Source: Bacteroidales bacterium (GTDB taxonomy: Bacteria; Bacteroidota; Bacteroidia; Bacteroidales; GCA-2711565). Taken from it: a stretch of 64,000 bases of DNA. The DNA lies in contig JANQLW010000039.1 in assembly GCA_028280405.1 (NCBI GenBank), positions 1-64,000 on the forward strand. The letters run 5' to 3'. This document shows positions 50,023 to 59,463 of the stretch, one piece after another. The notes under the pieces were generated by a model that was not told the DNA's origin, searched no databases, and worked only from the letters and a program-made list of their open reading frames with translations. The position numbers and the translations under genes are program-made. The stretch's first letter is position 1, and the number at the start of each line of letters is the position of its first letter.

Positions 50023-50406
50023 TTATTCTATAATAGCGCTTGCTTCAATTTCAACAAGTAATTCGGGGTCTATTAAAGATTTTACTTCTAACATCGTACT
50101 TGCAGGCTTAATATCTCTAAAAAATTCACCATGTGCCATGCCTACCTCATTCCACATTTTTATATCAGTAACATAAATTCTGGTTCTAACAACATCTTCA
50201 AGAGAGCTTCCTGCTTTTTCCAGTGTATCTTTAATTTTATTCAGGATCAACATGGTTTGGGCATAAGGGTCGCCCTTCCCTTGCACCTCATTATCAAAAA
50301 AAGCTGTGGTGCCTGCAACTTCAATAAAATTACCGACTCTCACAGCCCTTGAATATCCTACGGCTTTTTCCCATTTACCACCGGAAGAAATATTTTTTCT
50401 TTGCAT
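50023..50406 (-). CDS. RidA/YjgF family protein
   Basis: YSRAVRVGNFIEVAGTTAF...VVRTRIYVTDIKMW...STMLEVKSLIDPELLVEIEASA. Confidence 0.9.
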   Translation of the reverse strand: MQRKNISSGGKWEKAVGYSRAVRVGNFIEVAGTTAFFDNEVQGKGDPYAQTMLILNKIKDTLEKAGSSLEDVVRTRIYVTDIKMWNEVGMAHGEFFRDIKPASTMLEVKSLIDPELLVEIEASAIIE

Positions 50407-50512
50407 AAACCTTTATAATTGAGTAATGGAATGCCCAAATATAAAGATAAATGAATTCATTATCAATTTAATAAGAGATTAAATTTTGTATTTCAGCAAA
50501 AAAATAGAAATC

Positions 50513-50887
50513 TTATTTTATCTTATCTTTAAATTCTTTGAATGCAGCTTCTGCTTGATCATCAAAGGTTTGTTGCAAAGCTTCATAGGCCTCTATAAGT
50601 TTTCGGGCTTTATCAGTAATTATCGAAGTACCTCCGGATTTTCCGCCTCTTTGTTTCTCAAGTAATTGATAACCTAATAATTCCTCTGCATTTTTCAGAT
50701 CACCCCATGCTTTGCGATAACTAATGCCTAAGTCATCTGAAGCAGCCTTCAGTGATTTATTTTTTGCAATATGTTTTAGTAATTGATACTCAGTTTCACC
50801 TACTGCACCATCTCCGGTTAGTGAAGATAACCAAACTTTATAGCTTAGAAATACGTTTTTTCTGCCGCTTTTTCCTTTAATTCTCAT
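50513..50887 (-). CDS. ModE-like winged-helix regulator without molybdate-binding domain
   Basis: LLKHIAKNKSLKAASDDLGISYRKAWGDLKNAEELLGYQLLEKQRGGKSGGTSIITDKARKLIEAYEAL. Confidence 0.8.
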   Translation of the reverse strand: MRIKGKSGRKNVFLSYKVWLSSLTGDGAVGETEYQLLKHIAKNKSLKAASDDLGISYRKAWGDLKNAEELLGYQLLEKQRGGKSGGTSIITDKARKLIEAYEALQQTFDDQAEAAFKEFKDKIK

Positions 50888-51044
50888 TTGATCAAATTTG
50901 CGATATGAAATCTGTTTTCAGAATCAGGGGCAAATTTATAAAAAATGAATATATCTCCTAAATAATTAGAAGTTTATAAGTATTCTAAACAATTAGTATT
51001 TTTTTAAATTTGCTTTGTTGATAATATAAAATTTACCTCATTTA

Positions 51045-51890
51045 ATGAAGAAGCTTTTTATTTGCCTTTTAGTATTGATGAATGTGAGTGTTACAGCTCA
51101 AAATTCTAATCATGAGTTTTTCCCCAAAAATAAATTGTTAAAAGATATCTACCTTGATCCATTTAGCCCTAAAATTTCCGGTGGACTGTATATGATGTGG
51201 GAGAATGGAGAAAAGAAAGATTTGACTTTAGGAGCTTTTGCAATTGGTATTCATAAACCAATATTCCGGAATGTAAAAAATGGAACCAAGGCTTTCGAAA
51301 TAGGTTTTGAACTGTCTTCTTTTACTCAGTTTGAGTTTTATTATAATAAAGTAGGCACTCATAAACGTCAGCATCTGAATACAGATTTTATCATTGCCAT
51401 GCCACTAGTATGGAAATTGAATGATTTTTATCTCAGAGCAAAGTTTTTTCATCGATCTACTCACTTGGGTGATGATTATATTTTTAGAAATTGCCTGACT
51501 GAACCCGATGCTAAACCTATAACATATGAGCAAGCTGATGTAAGTTTGTTCTACGAATGTAAGCAAGCAATTTATTATGCTGGGATTGGTGTGGTTACAA
51601 GGTCAAATGTTGAAAGAAAGAAGTTAAATGCTTATTTAGGGTTTAACAATTTTCATTTTATGGGAAAAAGAGGAAAGTGGAAGTTGACTTACGGAATTCA
51701 TTCAAAATTTGAAGCGGAAACAAATTTTAAACCAGGGGTAAATTCCGGAATTGGAATTGAATTTGGAGGAAAAGAAAAGAACTATCCTTTGCAAATAATG
51801 ATAGAATATTATAACGGTTTTATGCCATATTCTGCATTCGAGCAAAAGGATGTGAGATTATTGGGAACTTCAATCAGATTAAAACTATAG
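51045..51890 (+). CDS. Hypothetical outer-membrane-type secreted protein (DUF1207/barrel-like)
   Basis: Signal peptide, alternating aromatic beta-strand pattern, terminal GTSIRLKL. Confidence 0.45.
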   Translation: MKKLFICLLVLMNVSVTAQNSNHEFFPKNKLLKDIYLDPFSPKISGGLYMMWENGEKKDLTLGAFAIGIHKPIFRNVKNGTKAFEIGFELSSFTQFEFYYNKVGTHKRQHLNTDFIIAMPLVWKLNDFYLRAKFFHRSTHLGDDYIFRNCLTEPDAKPITYEQADVSLFYECKQAIYYAGIGVVTRSNVERKKLNAYLGFNNFHFMGKRGKWKLTYGIHSKFEAETNFKPGVNSGIGIEFGGKEKNYPLQIMIEYYNGFMPYSAFEQKDVRLLGTSIRLKL

Positions 51891-51892
51891 AA

Positions 51893-51977
51893 CACAGATG
51901 ACACTGATAAAACGGATTTACACAGATTTATGTTTAAGCTGTGATCATCTTTTAAATCTGTGTTATCTGTGTCCAAT
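51893..51977. repeat. ACACAGAT-type structured intergenic repeat
   Basis: ACACAGATGACACTGAT...ACGGATTTACACAGAT ... AAATCTGTGTTATCTGTGTCC. Confidence 0.65.
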
Positions 51978-51983
51978 TTATCT

Positions 51984-52265
51984 TTATTTATACAGGCAAC
52001 GATAAGAAGTATCGCGAGCTACTTTTACTTTAAACTTCACATCTTTTTCTACGATGAAAGTTTCAAATGCCGCATAAGTTTTCCATTCTGTTTCTTCAGG
52101 TAATAAAACTGCCATTTCTCCTGAAGTGACAGTCATATACTCTATAGTTGCTGTTCCGAATTCATATTCACCGGCAGCCATAACACCAATAGTTGCAGGC
52201 CCTTCTTTAGTTTCAAAAGCGATGGATTTTACTTTGCCATCAAAATATTCGTTTGTTTTAAACAT
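51984..52265 (-). CDS. ppnP: Pyrimidine/purine nucleoside phosphorylase PpnP family (DUF1255)
   Basis: [47 protein letters not shown]. Confidence 0.9.
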   Translation of the reverse strand: MFKTNEYFDGKVKSIAFETKEGPATIGVMAAGEYEFGTATIEYMTVTSGEMAVLLPEETEWKTYAAFETFIVEKDVKFKVKVARDTSYRCLYK

Positions 52266-52344
52266 AGTTTAATTTTAATCGGTTGTTGTTAGTTTTTTAA
52301 TTAAGAGAGCAAAGTTAAAATTTTGATTTAAAATAACCAGCGAT

Positions 52345-52755
52345 TTATTCATACCTAATAACATCTGCAGGATTTGATAAAGCAACCTTTAATGACCGGA
52401 TGCTAACTGTAATTAAAACCAATACTAATGCTATAAATCCGGAACCTAAATATAGCTCAATTGGAAAGTCAATGGTATAAACAAAATTTTGTAACCATTT
52501 ATCCATAAAATACCATGCAATTGGCCATGCAATAATTGTTGCGAAGCCTACTAATATGGCAAATTCTTTATTGATCATCATCATAATTGTGTTAATGCTT
52601 GCACCGTGATTTTTTCGAATCCCTATTTCTTTTGATCTCTTTTCAATGATGAACAAGGTTAAGCCAAAAAGTCCTAAACCAATTACATTTATTATTGAAA
52701 AGATCTTGTTTCTATAAATGTTTCGAAGAGCAAACTTTAAGTAATGAAATAACAT
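52345..52755 (-). pseudogene. FtsX/MacB-type permease with large internal deletion
   Basis: N-terminal YLKFALRNIYRNKIFSIINVIGLGL fused directly to C-terminal FGLTLFIIEKRSKEIGIRKNHGAS...SNPADVIRYE. Confidence 0.8.
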
Positions 52756-52945
52756 ATTCTAATCTTTTGATAAATACTGAATGTTATTCAACTGCACAGG
52801 GTATCTTACTAAGCAGCTATACTGTTCTAAAATTATGCCATATTTTTTATTTAGTTGATTGTTAATTATATGTAATTCAGTGTTTTCTTAAATAAAAAGA
52901 ATGTGTTCTTCTATGTACACAAATTGTTCGTATTTGAACAAGAAA

Positions 52946-52977
52946 AGGCTGACTCAAAATTTTGAGCCAGCCTTTTA
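52946..52977 (-). terminator. Hairpin terminator for the AOR gene
   Basis: AAGGCTGACTCAAAATTTTGAGCCAGCCTT. Confidence 0.8.
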
Positions 52978-52999
52978 AATTCTATTTTAACTAGGTAAA

Positions 53000-55159
53000 T
53001 TAGTTTTCTTGATGTGGAGTTACCATTTCAATCAATTCCGGAAGATCCATTCCAAGTTCCTTAAGGTGTGAAATCTTTGGTACTCCATTATTGGTCCAAC
53101 CTCTGCGTTTGTAAACAGCATCCAATAATTTTTCATATTGAGATTCGCGGTACTCACGAGTGATGGCCATTTTTTCTTCAGTCGTTTTACCTTCAGGATT
53201 AATACCGATGATTTCTTTCATTTGCTTGTCGTAACGATCAGCTCTTGATTCGTATTCTTCTTTGGTAACAGGCCCTGCTGCACGATATGGTTGCGCATCA
53301 TATTTACGGATACCGAATCCTCTTCTTAAGTTGAATATACGTTGGTAGTTGTACACTCTTTCCGATTGTCTGATCATTTCGTACTTGTCAAATTCTCTTC
53401 CGGTTACAGCTTTGAAAATGGTGACATAGTTGTCGACGTGCTCAGGTACCTTAGCCGGTTCATCAGTTTCAGCATTGTTTTCCGGTTCAACATCATTCCA
53501 GGGAAGCTTACATAAACCTACTAAGCCAAACCACGTACGGAACATTGGGAAATAGTGTAATGCTTCAGCTTTATCTTCGAAAGTTGGAATTTGATTATTA
53601 ACCATATCCATGAAGATCAGCCATGCTTCATCATGCTGAGGCCCTTTATTGGTCATTGCAAAACCACCTTGTTGTGCAAGAGATTCTTTAGAAATGTACT
53701 CAGAATATTCAAGGCCTTTGTTTTCCATTCCGATATCATGAAGGAAACTAGCATCACCCCAGCCTTTTTCAACAAACATTTTCTTCATTTTCCGAATACC
53801 CATACCGGCTATTACACCAAATCCTTCTCCTTTTGCTAACTGGTGTATTAATTCCATTGCTGAATCAGCATTTCCGAAGTTAAGTTTTAATCCACCTGTT
53901 CTTTCTTCATTGAGAATTCCATTTTCATAGCACTCCATTACAAATGCTACAATAGTTCCCCAAGAAATAGTACAAATACCATAAGTATCGCAATAGAAGT
54001 TAGCTTCAATAATATAATCCGGATTGAAAATACCACAATTAGAACCAAGCCCACCGGCATTTTCATATTCAGGCCCGTCAACGATTACTTTATCTCCTGC
54101 ATAAGGCCCGGTTCTTATTTCATAGTTATCAACACCTTTTGCACAAGACATATTACAACCAATCCAACAACCGTCAGGAATCCCTTGAGTAAATCTTGAT
54201 TTCCATTCTTCAGAATCGATGTTTTTAGTATCCGGATGGCTTCCAAATTTAAAGTTATGAGTCGGAAGAAGGTCATACTCATCCATAATTTCTACAAGGT
54301 GAGCGGTACCTTTGGTTCTCATTTCACATTGTGAGTCATCTAATTCACGCATTTCACGGTTGAAGTTCTTCCCTCTTTCCATGATTGCTTTTAAATCAAC
54401 CACATTATTTAAGTTCCCTTTTACACCGGGAACTTTAGCCACCAATGCACGGATTTTTTTATCTCTGAAAACAGTTCCGATACCTCCACGGCCTGCTTGT
54501 TTTAAACGAACAAGTTTACGTTTTGGATCATAGAAACTGAAGTTGAGCATCCCAATTAATGAATTGTCAGCAGCATCACCGGTAGAAACTACACCGATAT
54601 TCTTTTTGTCTTTTTCGTCATTAGCAAACATTTCTGTAAGAACCTCAGCTAAAATATGGCTGTCTCCCGGTTCTTCCGGTGCTTCAAAAATTTCGACTTT
54701 ATGGTTTACGCCATCAATATAAACAATAACTTCATTTTCTGCTTTACCTTGTAATTCGATGGCATCAAATCCGGCAAATTTCAAAAATGGTCCAAAGAAA
54801 CCACCCACATTACTGTCCATTACTGAATCAGTTTGTGGAGAAATAGATACTACCAATGATTTACCGGCACCCGAATACTGAGTAATCCCACCAATTGGGC
54901 CTGAAGAAATGATGATCTCATTTTCAGGATCATTCCATTTAGTATCTGGCTTTGTACCTTCCCAAAGAAGCTTTAATCCATAACCCTTTCCACCAATGAA
55001 TTTTTCTTTCATTAAGGCAGGAACTGCTTTCTCTTTAATCTCATTTGTGCTAACGTTGATATAAAGAGTTTTATCTGTATAACCTTTGTCAAGTGCAGTC
55101 CAATCATAAGCCCATTCGTTAAGAAGCTTATGCTTGTTTTTCATCTCTTCAATGTTCAT
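53000..55159 (-). CDS. Aldehyde ferredoxin oxidoreductase family (W/Mo-bis-pterin, 4Fe-4S)
   Basis: LMKEKFIGGKGYGLKLLWEG, IISSGPIGG, QAGRGGIGTVFRDKKIRALV, CWIGCNMSCAKG, GGLGSNCGIFN. Confidence 0.92.
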   Translation of the reverse strand: MNIEEMKNKHKLLNEWAYDWTALDKGYTDKTLYINVSTNEIKEKAVPALMKEKFIGGKGYGLKLLWEGTKPDTKWNDPENEIIISSGPIGGITQYSGAGKSLVVSISPQTDSVMDSNVGGFFGPFLKFAGFDAIELQGKAENEVIVYIDGVNHKVEIFEAPEEPGDSHILAEVLTEMFANDEKDKKNIGVVSTGDAADNSLIGMLNFSFYDPKRKLVRLKQAGRGGIGTVFRDKKIRALVAKVPGVKGNLNNVVDLKAIMERGKNFNREMRELDDSQCEMRTKGTAHLVEIMDEYDLLPTHNFKFGSHPDTKNIDSEEWKSRFTQGIPDGCWIGCNMSCAKGVDNYEIRTGPYAGDKVIVDGPEYENAGGLGSNCGIFNPDYIIEANFYCDTYGICTISWGTIVAFVMECYENGILNEERTGGLKLNFGNADSAMELIHQLAKGEGFGVIAGMGIRKMKKMFVEKGWGDASFLHDIGMENKGLEYSEYISKESLAQQGGFAMTNKGPQHDEAWLIFMDMVNNQIPTFEDKAEALHYFPMFRTWFGLVGLCKLPWNDVEPENNAETDEPAKVPEHVDNYVTIFKAVTGREFDKYEMIRQSERVYNYQRIFNLRRGFGIRKYDAQPYRAAGPVTKEEYESRADRYDKQMKEIIGINPEGKTTEEKMAITREYRESQYEKLLDAVYKRRGWTNNGVPKISHLKELGMDLPELIEMVTPHQEN

Positions 55160-55345
55160 ATTATTATCCTTTTTTTAGTTTGCTGTTAAAAACTTCACAA
55201 AAGTAATAAATACTTAAATTCGAAATGAATAAAGTAGTGAAAAAGAGATATGTAAGTTGATACATAACGGGTTGAAAATGATTAATCCCCTGAATGCTAC
55301 AGTGATGTGAAAATTATTTAGAATTCGTATAAATCTAAGAAATTA

Positions 55346-55538
55346 GAGACTGTTTAAATTTTTTATTTTAGAGTTATAAGGAGCAGAAAAGTAGATGTTT
55401 TTGCACTTCAGGGACGCCATCCTCTTTTCTGCAAATAACTACCAAATGTTTAATTTTCAAGTTATTTATGATTTTAGGATGGCGTCCCGATTTATTGCTT
55501 ACTCATATAACTTCAGATTATAAAATTTAAACAGTCTC
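55346..55538. mobile_element. 193-bp MITE-like element with TIRs and TA flanks (IS630/mariner-type candidate)
   Basis: TA-GAGACTGTTTAAATTTT...AAAATTTAAACAGTCTC-TA; nested GGGACGCCATCCT/AGGATGGCGTCCC and GCAGAAAAG/CTTTTCTGC. Confidence 0.8.
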
Positions 55539-55593
55539 TAGATATTAATCTTATCTTTGCATTAAATCCCTAATTGAAAAAGAATTAACGAGT

Positions 55594-56184
55594 ATGACTT
55601 TCAAAGAAATTAAGAAGATCGTTTCAACTAAAACTGTTGGAATAGCCGGATGTGGAGGTTTAGGGTCAAATTGTGCGGTAGCCCTTGCCAGAACAGGAGT
55701 TGGTAAACTGGTTGTCGCAGATTTTGATGTAGTGGAACAATCAAATTTGAACAGGCAATATTACTATGCTGATCAACTGGGGCAAAAAAAGTCTTTCACA
55801 CTATCAGATAATCTGTATTTTGTGAATCCTGATGTGAAGGTAATCGCACATGATGTAAAACTCGAGCCAAAGGATATTGTTAGAATATTTAAGGATTGTG
55901 ATGTGATTGTCGAAGCCTTTGACCAGGCTGAAATGAAACAAATGATTATTGAAACTGTTTTGAGAGAGATGCCTGGGAAACCTTTAATTTGTGGAATCGG
56001 TATGGCTGGTTTTGGAAACAATAATTCAATTCGAATGGACCAGCATGATGATTTGTATATTTGCGGAGATATGGAAACTGAAATTGCTGATGATTGTCCT
56101 CCAATGGCTCCCAGAGTCGGAATTGTTGCAAATATGCAGGCTAATCAGGCAATAGAGCTTCTGATTAAAATGTGTGAGAAATAA
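55594..56184 (+). CDS. thiF: ThiF/MoeB-like sulfur-carrier adenylyltransferase (short form)
   Basis: VGIAGCGGLGSNCAVALARTGVGKLVVADFDVVEQSNLNRQYYYADQLGQKK. Confidence 0.88.
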   Translation: MTFKEIKKIVSTKTVGIAGCGGLGSNCAVALARTGVGKLVVADFDVVEQSNLNRQYYYADQLGQKKSFTLSDNLYFVNPDVKVIAHDVKLEPKDIVRIFKDCDVIVEAFDQAEMKQMIIETVLREMPGKPLICGIGMAGFGNNNSIRMDQHDDLYICGDMETEIADDCPPMAPRVGIVANMQANQAIELLIKMCEK

Positions 56185-56195
56185 ATAAGTAAGAG

Positions 56196-56399
56196 ATGAA
56201 GATACAAGTAAATAACAGGCCGGAAGAAATAGAGAGAACTGAAATGACAGTTCAGGAACTGATCGATTATAAAAATTTTAAATTTAAAATGCTTGTTACC
56301 AAAATTAATGGTAAGCTGGTAAAAAAAGATGAACGTAATACAGCTATCGTAAAAGATGGTGATGATGTGACTATATTACATATGATAAGTGGTGGCTAG
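56196..56399 (+). CDS. thiS: ThiS/MoaD-like sulfur carrier
   Basis: 67-aa beta-grasp-like protein ending MISGG. Confidence 0.85.
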   Translation: MKIQVNNRPEEIERTEMTVQELIDYKNFKFKMLVTKINGKLVKKDERNTAIVKDGDDVTILHMISGG

Positions 56400-56401
56400 G
56401 A

Positions 56402-57688
56402 TTAAACAATCTCAGCCACTACAAATGTACTTCCTCCAATAAATACCAGATCGTTACTACCTGCATTATTAGTAGCCACATTGTAAGCTTCTCTTACTGA
56501 ACTATAATTTTTTCCTCTGAGTCCGCATTTGTGAGCTTGCTGTTCCAGTTTTTCTTCATTGAGCCCGCGAGGTATATTTGCTTTACAAAAATAATAAGTA
56601 GCTTCATGTGGTAACAAATTAAGGATGTCACTAATATTCTTATCATCAACCATTCCAATTACAAAATGCAATTTGGAATATCGGATTTGTTTTAGTTGTT
56701 CAACGATACTTAATATCCCATCCTTGTTATGAGCAGTGTCGCAAATGGTAAGAGGATTGGTAGAAAGAACCTGCCATCTGCCTTTTAAGCCGGTATTGAC
56801 AATTACTTCTTCTATTCCTTCCTGTATGATTTTTTTACTGATGCCGAATTGATTTCCAATAAAGTCCATTACCTGGATAGCAGTAATTAAATTGTGTGTC
56901 TGATAATTTCCAAGTAATGGGCAATTAAGATTTTCCAGGTAAATATCATTGTTCTTCCAGATATCAAGTTCCAGATTACCGGATTGAGATTTTGACAGTA
57001 TTTTAGCTTCAAAAACCTGGTCTGCAAATATAATTTGACTTTTTTCTTTCTTAGCCTTCTCAATAAATAAGTTTTCAATCTCAGGTTGTGTTTGCCCAAT
57101 AATTACCGGAACTTCTTTTTTGATGATCTCAGCTTTTTCAGCAGCAATTTTATCCAGGCTATCTCCCAGAAACTGCATGTGGTCATAACCTATATTCGTA
57201 ATAACCGATAGAATAGGAGTCATGACATTTGTAGAATCCAACCTACCACCCATTCCGACTTCAATAATAGCAATGTCAACTTCTTCTTTTGCAAAATATT
57301 CAAATGCCAATCCAACAGTCATCTCAAAAAAACTGGGTTTTATTTTATCAAAAGCTTTTTTGTGTTTATGGATAAAATGAACTACTTTATTCTCCGGGAT
57401 CATTTCTCCATTGATCTTGATCCTTTCCCGGTAGTCTTTTAAATGAGGAGATGTGTAAAGTCCGGTTTTAAATCCGGCAAGCTGAAAGCAACTGGCGATT
57501 AAATGGGCAGTACTACCTTTTCCATTGGTACCTGCAATATGAATTGATTTGAACTTTTCCTGCGGGTTATTCAAATGATTGCATAAGGCAATGGTATTAT
57601 CTAAATTGGCTTTATATGCAGCTTTACCTTCCCTTTGATACATAGGAAGCTGAGTGAACATATAATCAAGAGTTTCTTTATAGTCCAT
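56402..57688 (-). CDS. folC: Folylpolyglutamate/dihydrofolate synthase
   Basis: HIAGTNGKGSTAHLIAS, YTSPHLKDYRERIKING, VEVGMGGRLDSTNV, TNIGYDHMQFLG. Confidence 0.95.
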   Translation of the reverse strand: MDYKETLDYMFTQLPMYQREGKAAYKANLDNTIALCNHLNNPQEKFKSIHIAGTNGKGSTAHLIASCFQLAGFKTGLYTSPHLKDYRERIKINGEMIPENKVVHFIHKHKKAFDKIKPSFFEMTVGLAFEYFAKEEVDIAIIEVGMGGRLDSTNVMTPILSVITNIGYDHMQFLGDSLDKIAAEKAEIIKKEVPVIIGQTQPEIENLFIEKAKKEKSQIIFADQVFEAKILSKSQSGNLELDIWKNNDIYLENLNCPLLGNYQTHNLITAIQVMDFIGNQFGISKKIIQEGIEEVIVNTGLKGRWQVLSTNPLTICDTAHNKDGILSIVEQLKQIRYSKLHFVIGMVDDKNISDILNLLPHEATYYFCKANIPRGLNEEKLEQQAHKCGLRGKNYSSVREAYNVATNNAGSNDLVFIGGSTFVVAEIV

Positions 57689-57943
57689 AGTGCAAAATTA
57701 CATCGGCTATTTCATTTCTGAAATCTAATTTAGAATAAGTTTTGAACAGTAGCTTAAAATACTTGCTAATTAAAGCATACCAACTGTATTAGTTTAGAAA
57801 TAGAAAATATTCTGATATAGATCATATAATAATCTGAGCAGAAAAGGTTTATATGCAGTAATATAAATATCAATATTACTAGGGCAGCTATTCAATCTTT
57901 TTTAAATTTGCAGCCGATTAATCTTAAAAATAAAAAATTAACT

Positions 57944-59359
57944 ATGGAAATGTTTATTTTGATGGTAGTTGTGTTCGTAATAGGATATGCTGCTATTGCA
58001 TTGGAGCACCCAATTAAGATTGATAAGGCTGCTTCAGCTTTGATTTTAGGTATGGTGCTTTGGGTAATTCTTGTAATTGCCAGGGTTGATATCCTTAGTT
58101 TATTAAATGATGCGGGTGAATATCTGAGTCAGTCATGGAGACATTATGTTCATGGAGAACATATTGATAATCCTACTGCTAAAGATATGCTTGGATTTAT
58201 TACTCACCATGATATTATGCATCATCTTGCTGAAATTTCGACTATTTTATTTTTCTTATTAGGAGCGATGACCATTGTTGAAACTGTTGACCAGCATCAA
58301 GGATTTAAGCTTATTACTGACAAAATTAAAACTACTAACAAAGTAAAATTGTTATGGATTTTGAGTGTATTGACTTTCTTTATGTCTGCTGCACTTGATA
58401 ACCTTACTACAACAATTGTTCTTGTCGCATTATTACGTAAACTTATTGATGACCAGAAAACACGTTGGTTCTTTGCATCAATGGTTGTATTGGCTGCTAA
58501 TGCGGGTGGAGCATGGTCTCCAATAGGGGATGTGACAACTATTATGTTATGGATTGGCGGACAGGTTACTGCCGGTAATATCATTACAATGGTTATCCTT
58601 CCAAGTATTGTGACTATGGTAGTTCCTTTGCTCATCTTAACTTTCAGCATGAAAGGATATATCACTCGTCCTGTTCTAAATGATGATGAAAACAAAGAAT
58701 TTACAACAGCTAAAGAACGTAAAACCATCCTTATTATGGGGGTTTTAGGTTTATTATTTGTGCCTGTTTTCAAAACAGTGACTCATTTACCTCCTTATAT
58801 GGGGATGTTGCTTTCTTTAGGTATTATCTGGCTAACTACTGAAATTATGCACCGCAACAAATCTGTTGAAGACAGAAGAAAACTTACTGTGATTGGAGTA
58901 TTGAGAAAAGTAGATGTGGCTACTATTTTCTTCTTTATGGGAATTCTTTCTGCAGTAGCTGCTCTTCAATCAGCAGGGCATTTAACTTTACTAGCCGGAT
59001 GGTTAAATGATAATGTTGGTAATATTTATGTAATCAATTTAATTATCGGCGTACTTTCAGCTATCGTGGATAATGTGCCATTGGTAGCTGGTGCAATGGG
59101 AATGTATGAGATTGCTGCTGTCGGAGCAACTGGCTATGAAGCATTTTTTGTCCAGGATGGTATTTTCTGGGAATTTTTAGCATATTGTGCAGGTACCGGA
59201 GGAAGCATATTAATCATTGGTTCTGCCGCAGGTGTTGCTGCAATGGGTATGGAAAAAATTGATTTTATCTGGTATTTGAAAAGAATCAGTTTATTAGCAT
59301 TAGTCGGATATTTAGCCGGAGCTGCTGCATACTATTTACAAATAATGTTGATTCATTAA
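57944..59359 (+). CDS. nhaD: Na+/H+ antiporter NhaD family
   Basis: Multi-TM; SAALDNLTTTIVLVALLRKL, NAGGAWSPIGDVTTIMLWIGG, DNVPLVAGAMGMY. Confidence 0.93.
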   Translation: MEMFILMVVVFVIGYAAIALEHPIKIDKAASALILGMVLWVILVIARVDILSLLNDAGEYLSQSWRHYVHGEHIDNPTAKDMLGFITHHDIMHHLAEISTILFFLLGAMTIVETVDQHQGFKLITDKIKTTNKVKLLWILSVLTFFMSAALDNLTTTIVLVALLRKLIDDQKTRWFFASMVVLAANAGGAWSPIGDVTTIMLWIGGQVTAGNIITMVILPSIVTMVVPLLILTFSMKGYITRPVLNDDENKEFTTAKERKTILIMGVLGLLFVPVFKTVTHLPPYMGMLLSLGIIWLTTEIMHRNKSVEDRRKLTVIGVLRKVDVATIFFFMGILSAVAALQSAGHLTLLAGWLNDNVGNIYVINLIIGVLSAIVDNVPLVAGAMGMYEIAAVGATGYEAFFVQDGIFWEFLAYCAGTGGSILIIGSAAGVAAMGMEKIDFIWYLKRISLLALVGYLAGAAAYYLQIMLIH

Positions 59360-59380
59360 TTAAACTCAAAGCATAAAAGA

Positions 59381-59411
59381 AAAGCCACTCTAGATATTGA
59401 GTGGCTTTTTT
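59381..59411. terminator. nhaD terminator
   Basis: AAAGCCACTCtagatattGAGTGGCTTTTTT. Confidence 0.85.
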
Positions 59412-59439
59412 GTTATGCAGTTGTGTAGTTATGCAGTTT
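59411..59439. repeat. Imperfect direct repeat flanking AraC gene, left copy
   Basis: TGTTATGCAGTTGTGTAGTTATGCAGTTT. Confidence 0.6.
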
Positions 59440-59463
59440 GTAAAAGAACCAGACTACATACTT

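Noticed and set aside
53000-55159. In-frame UGA/Sec in the AOR or neighbouring redox genes
   Set aside because: AOR, ThiF, ThiS and RidA ORFs are full length with ordinary stops; no second UGA-interrupted ORF was noticed, although I did not scan exhaustively.
58297-58773. 158-aa minus ORF inside nhaD
   Set aside because: Antisense of a highly conserved transporter; no signal of coding selection.
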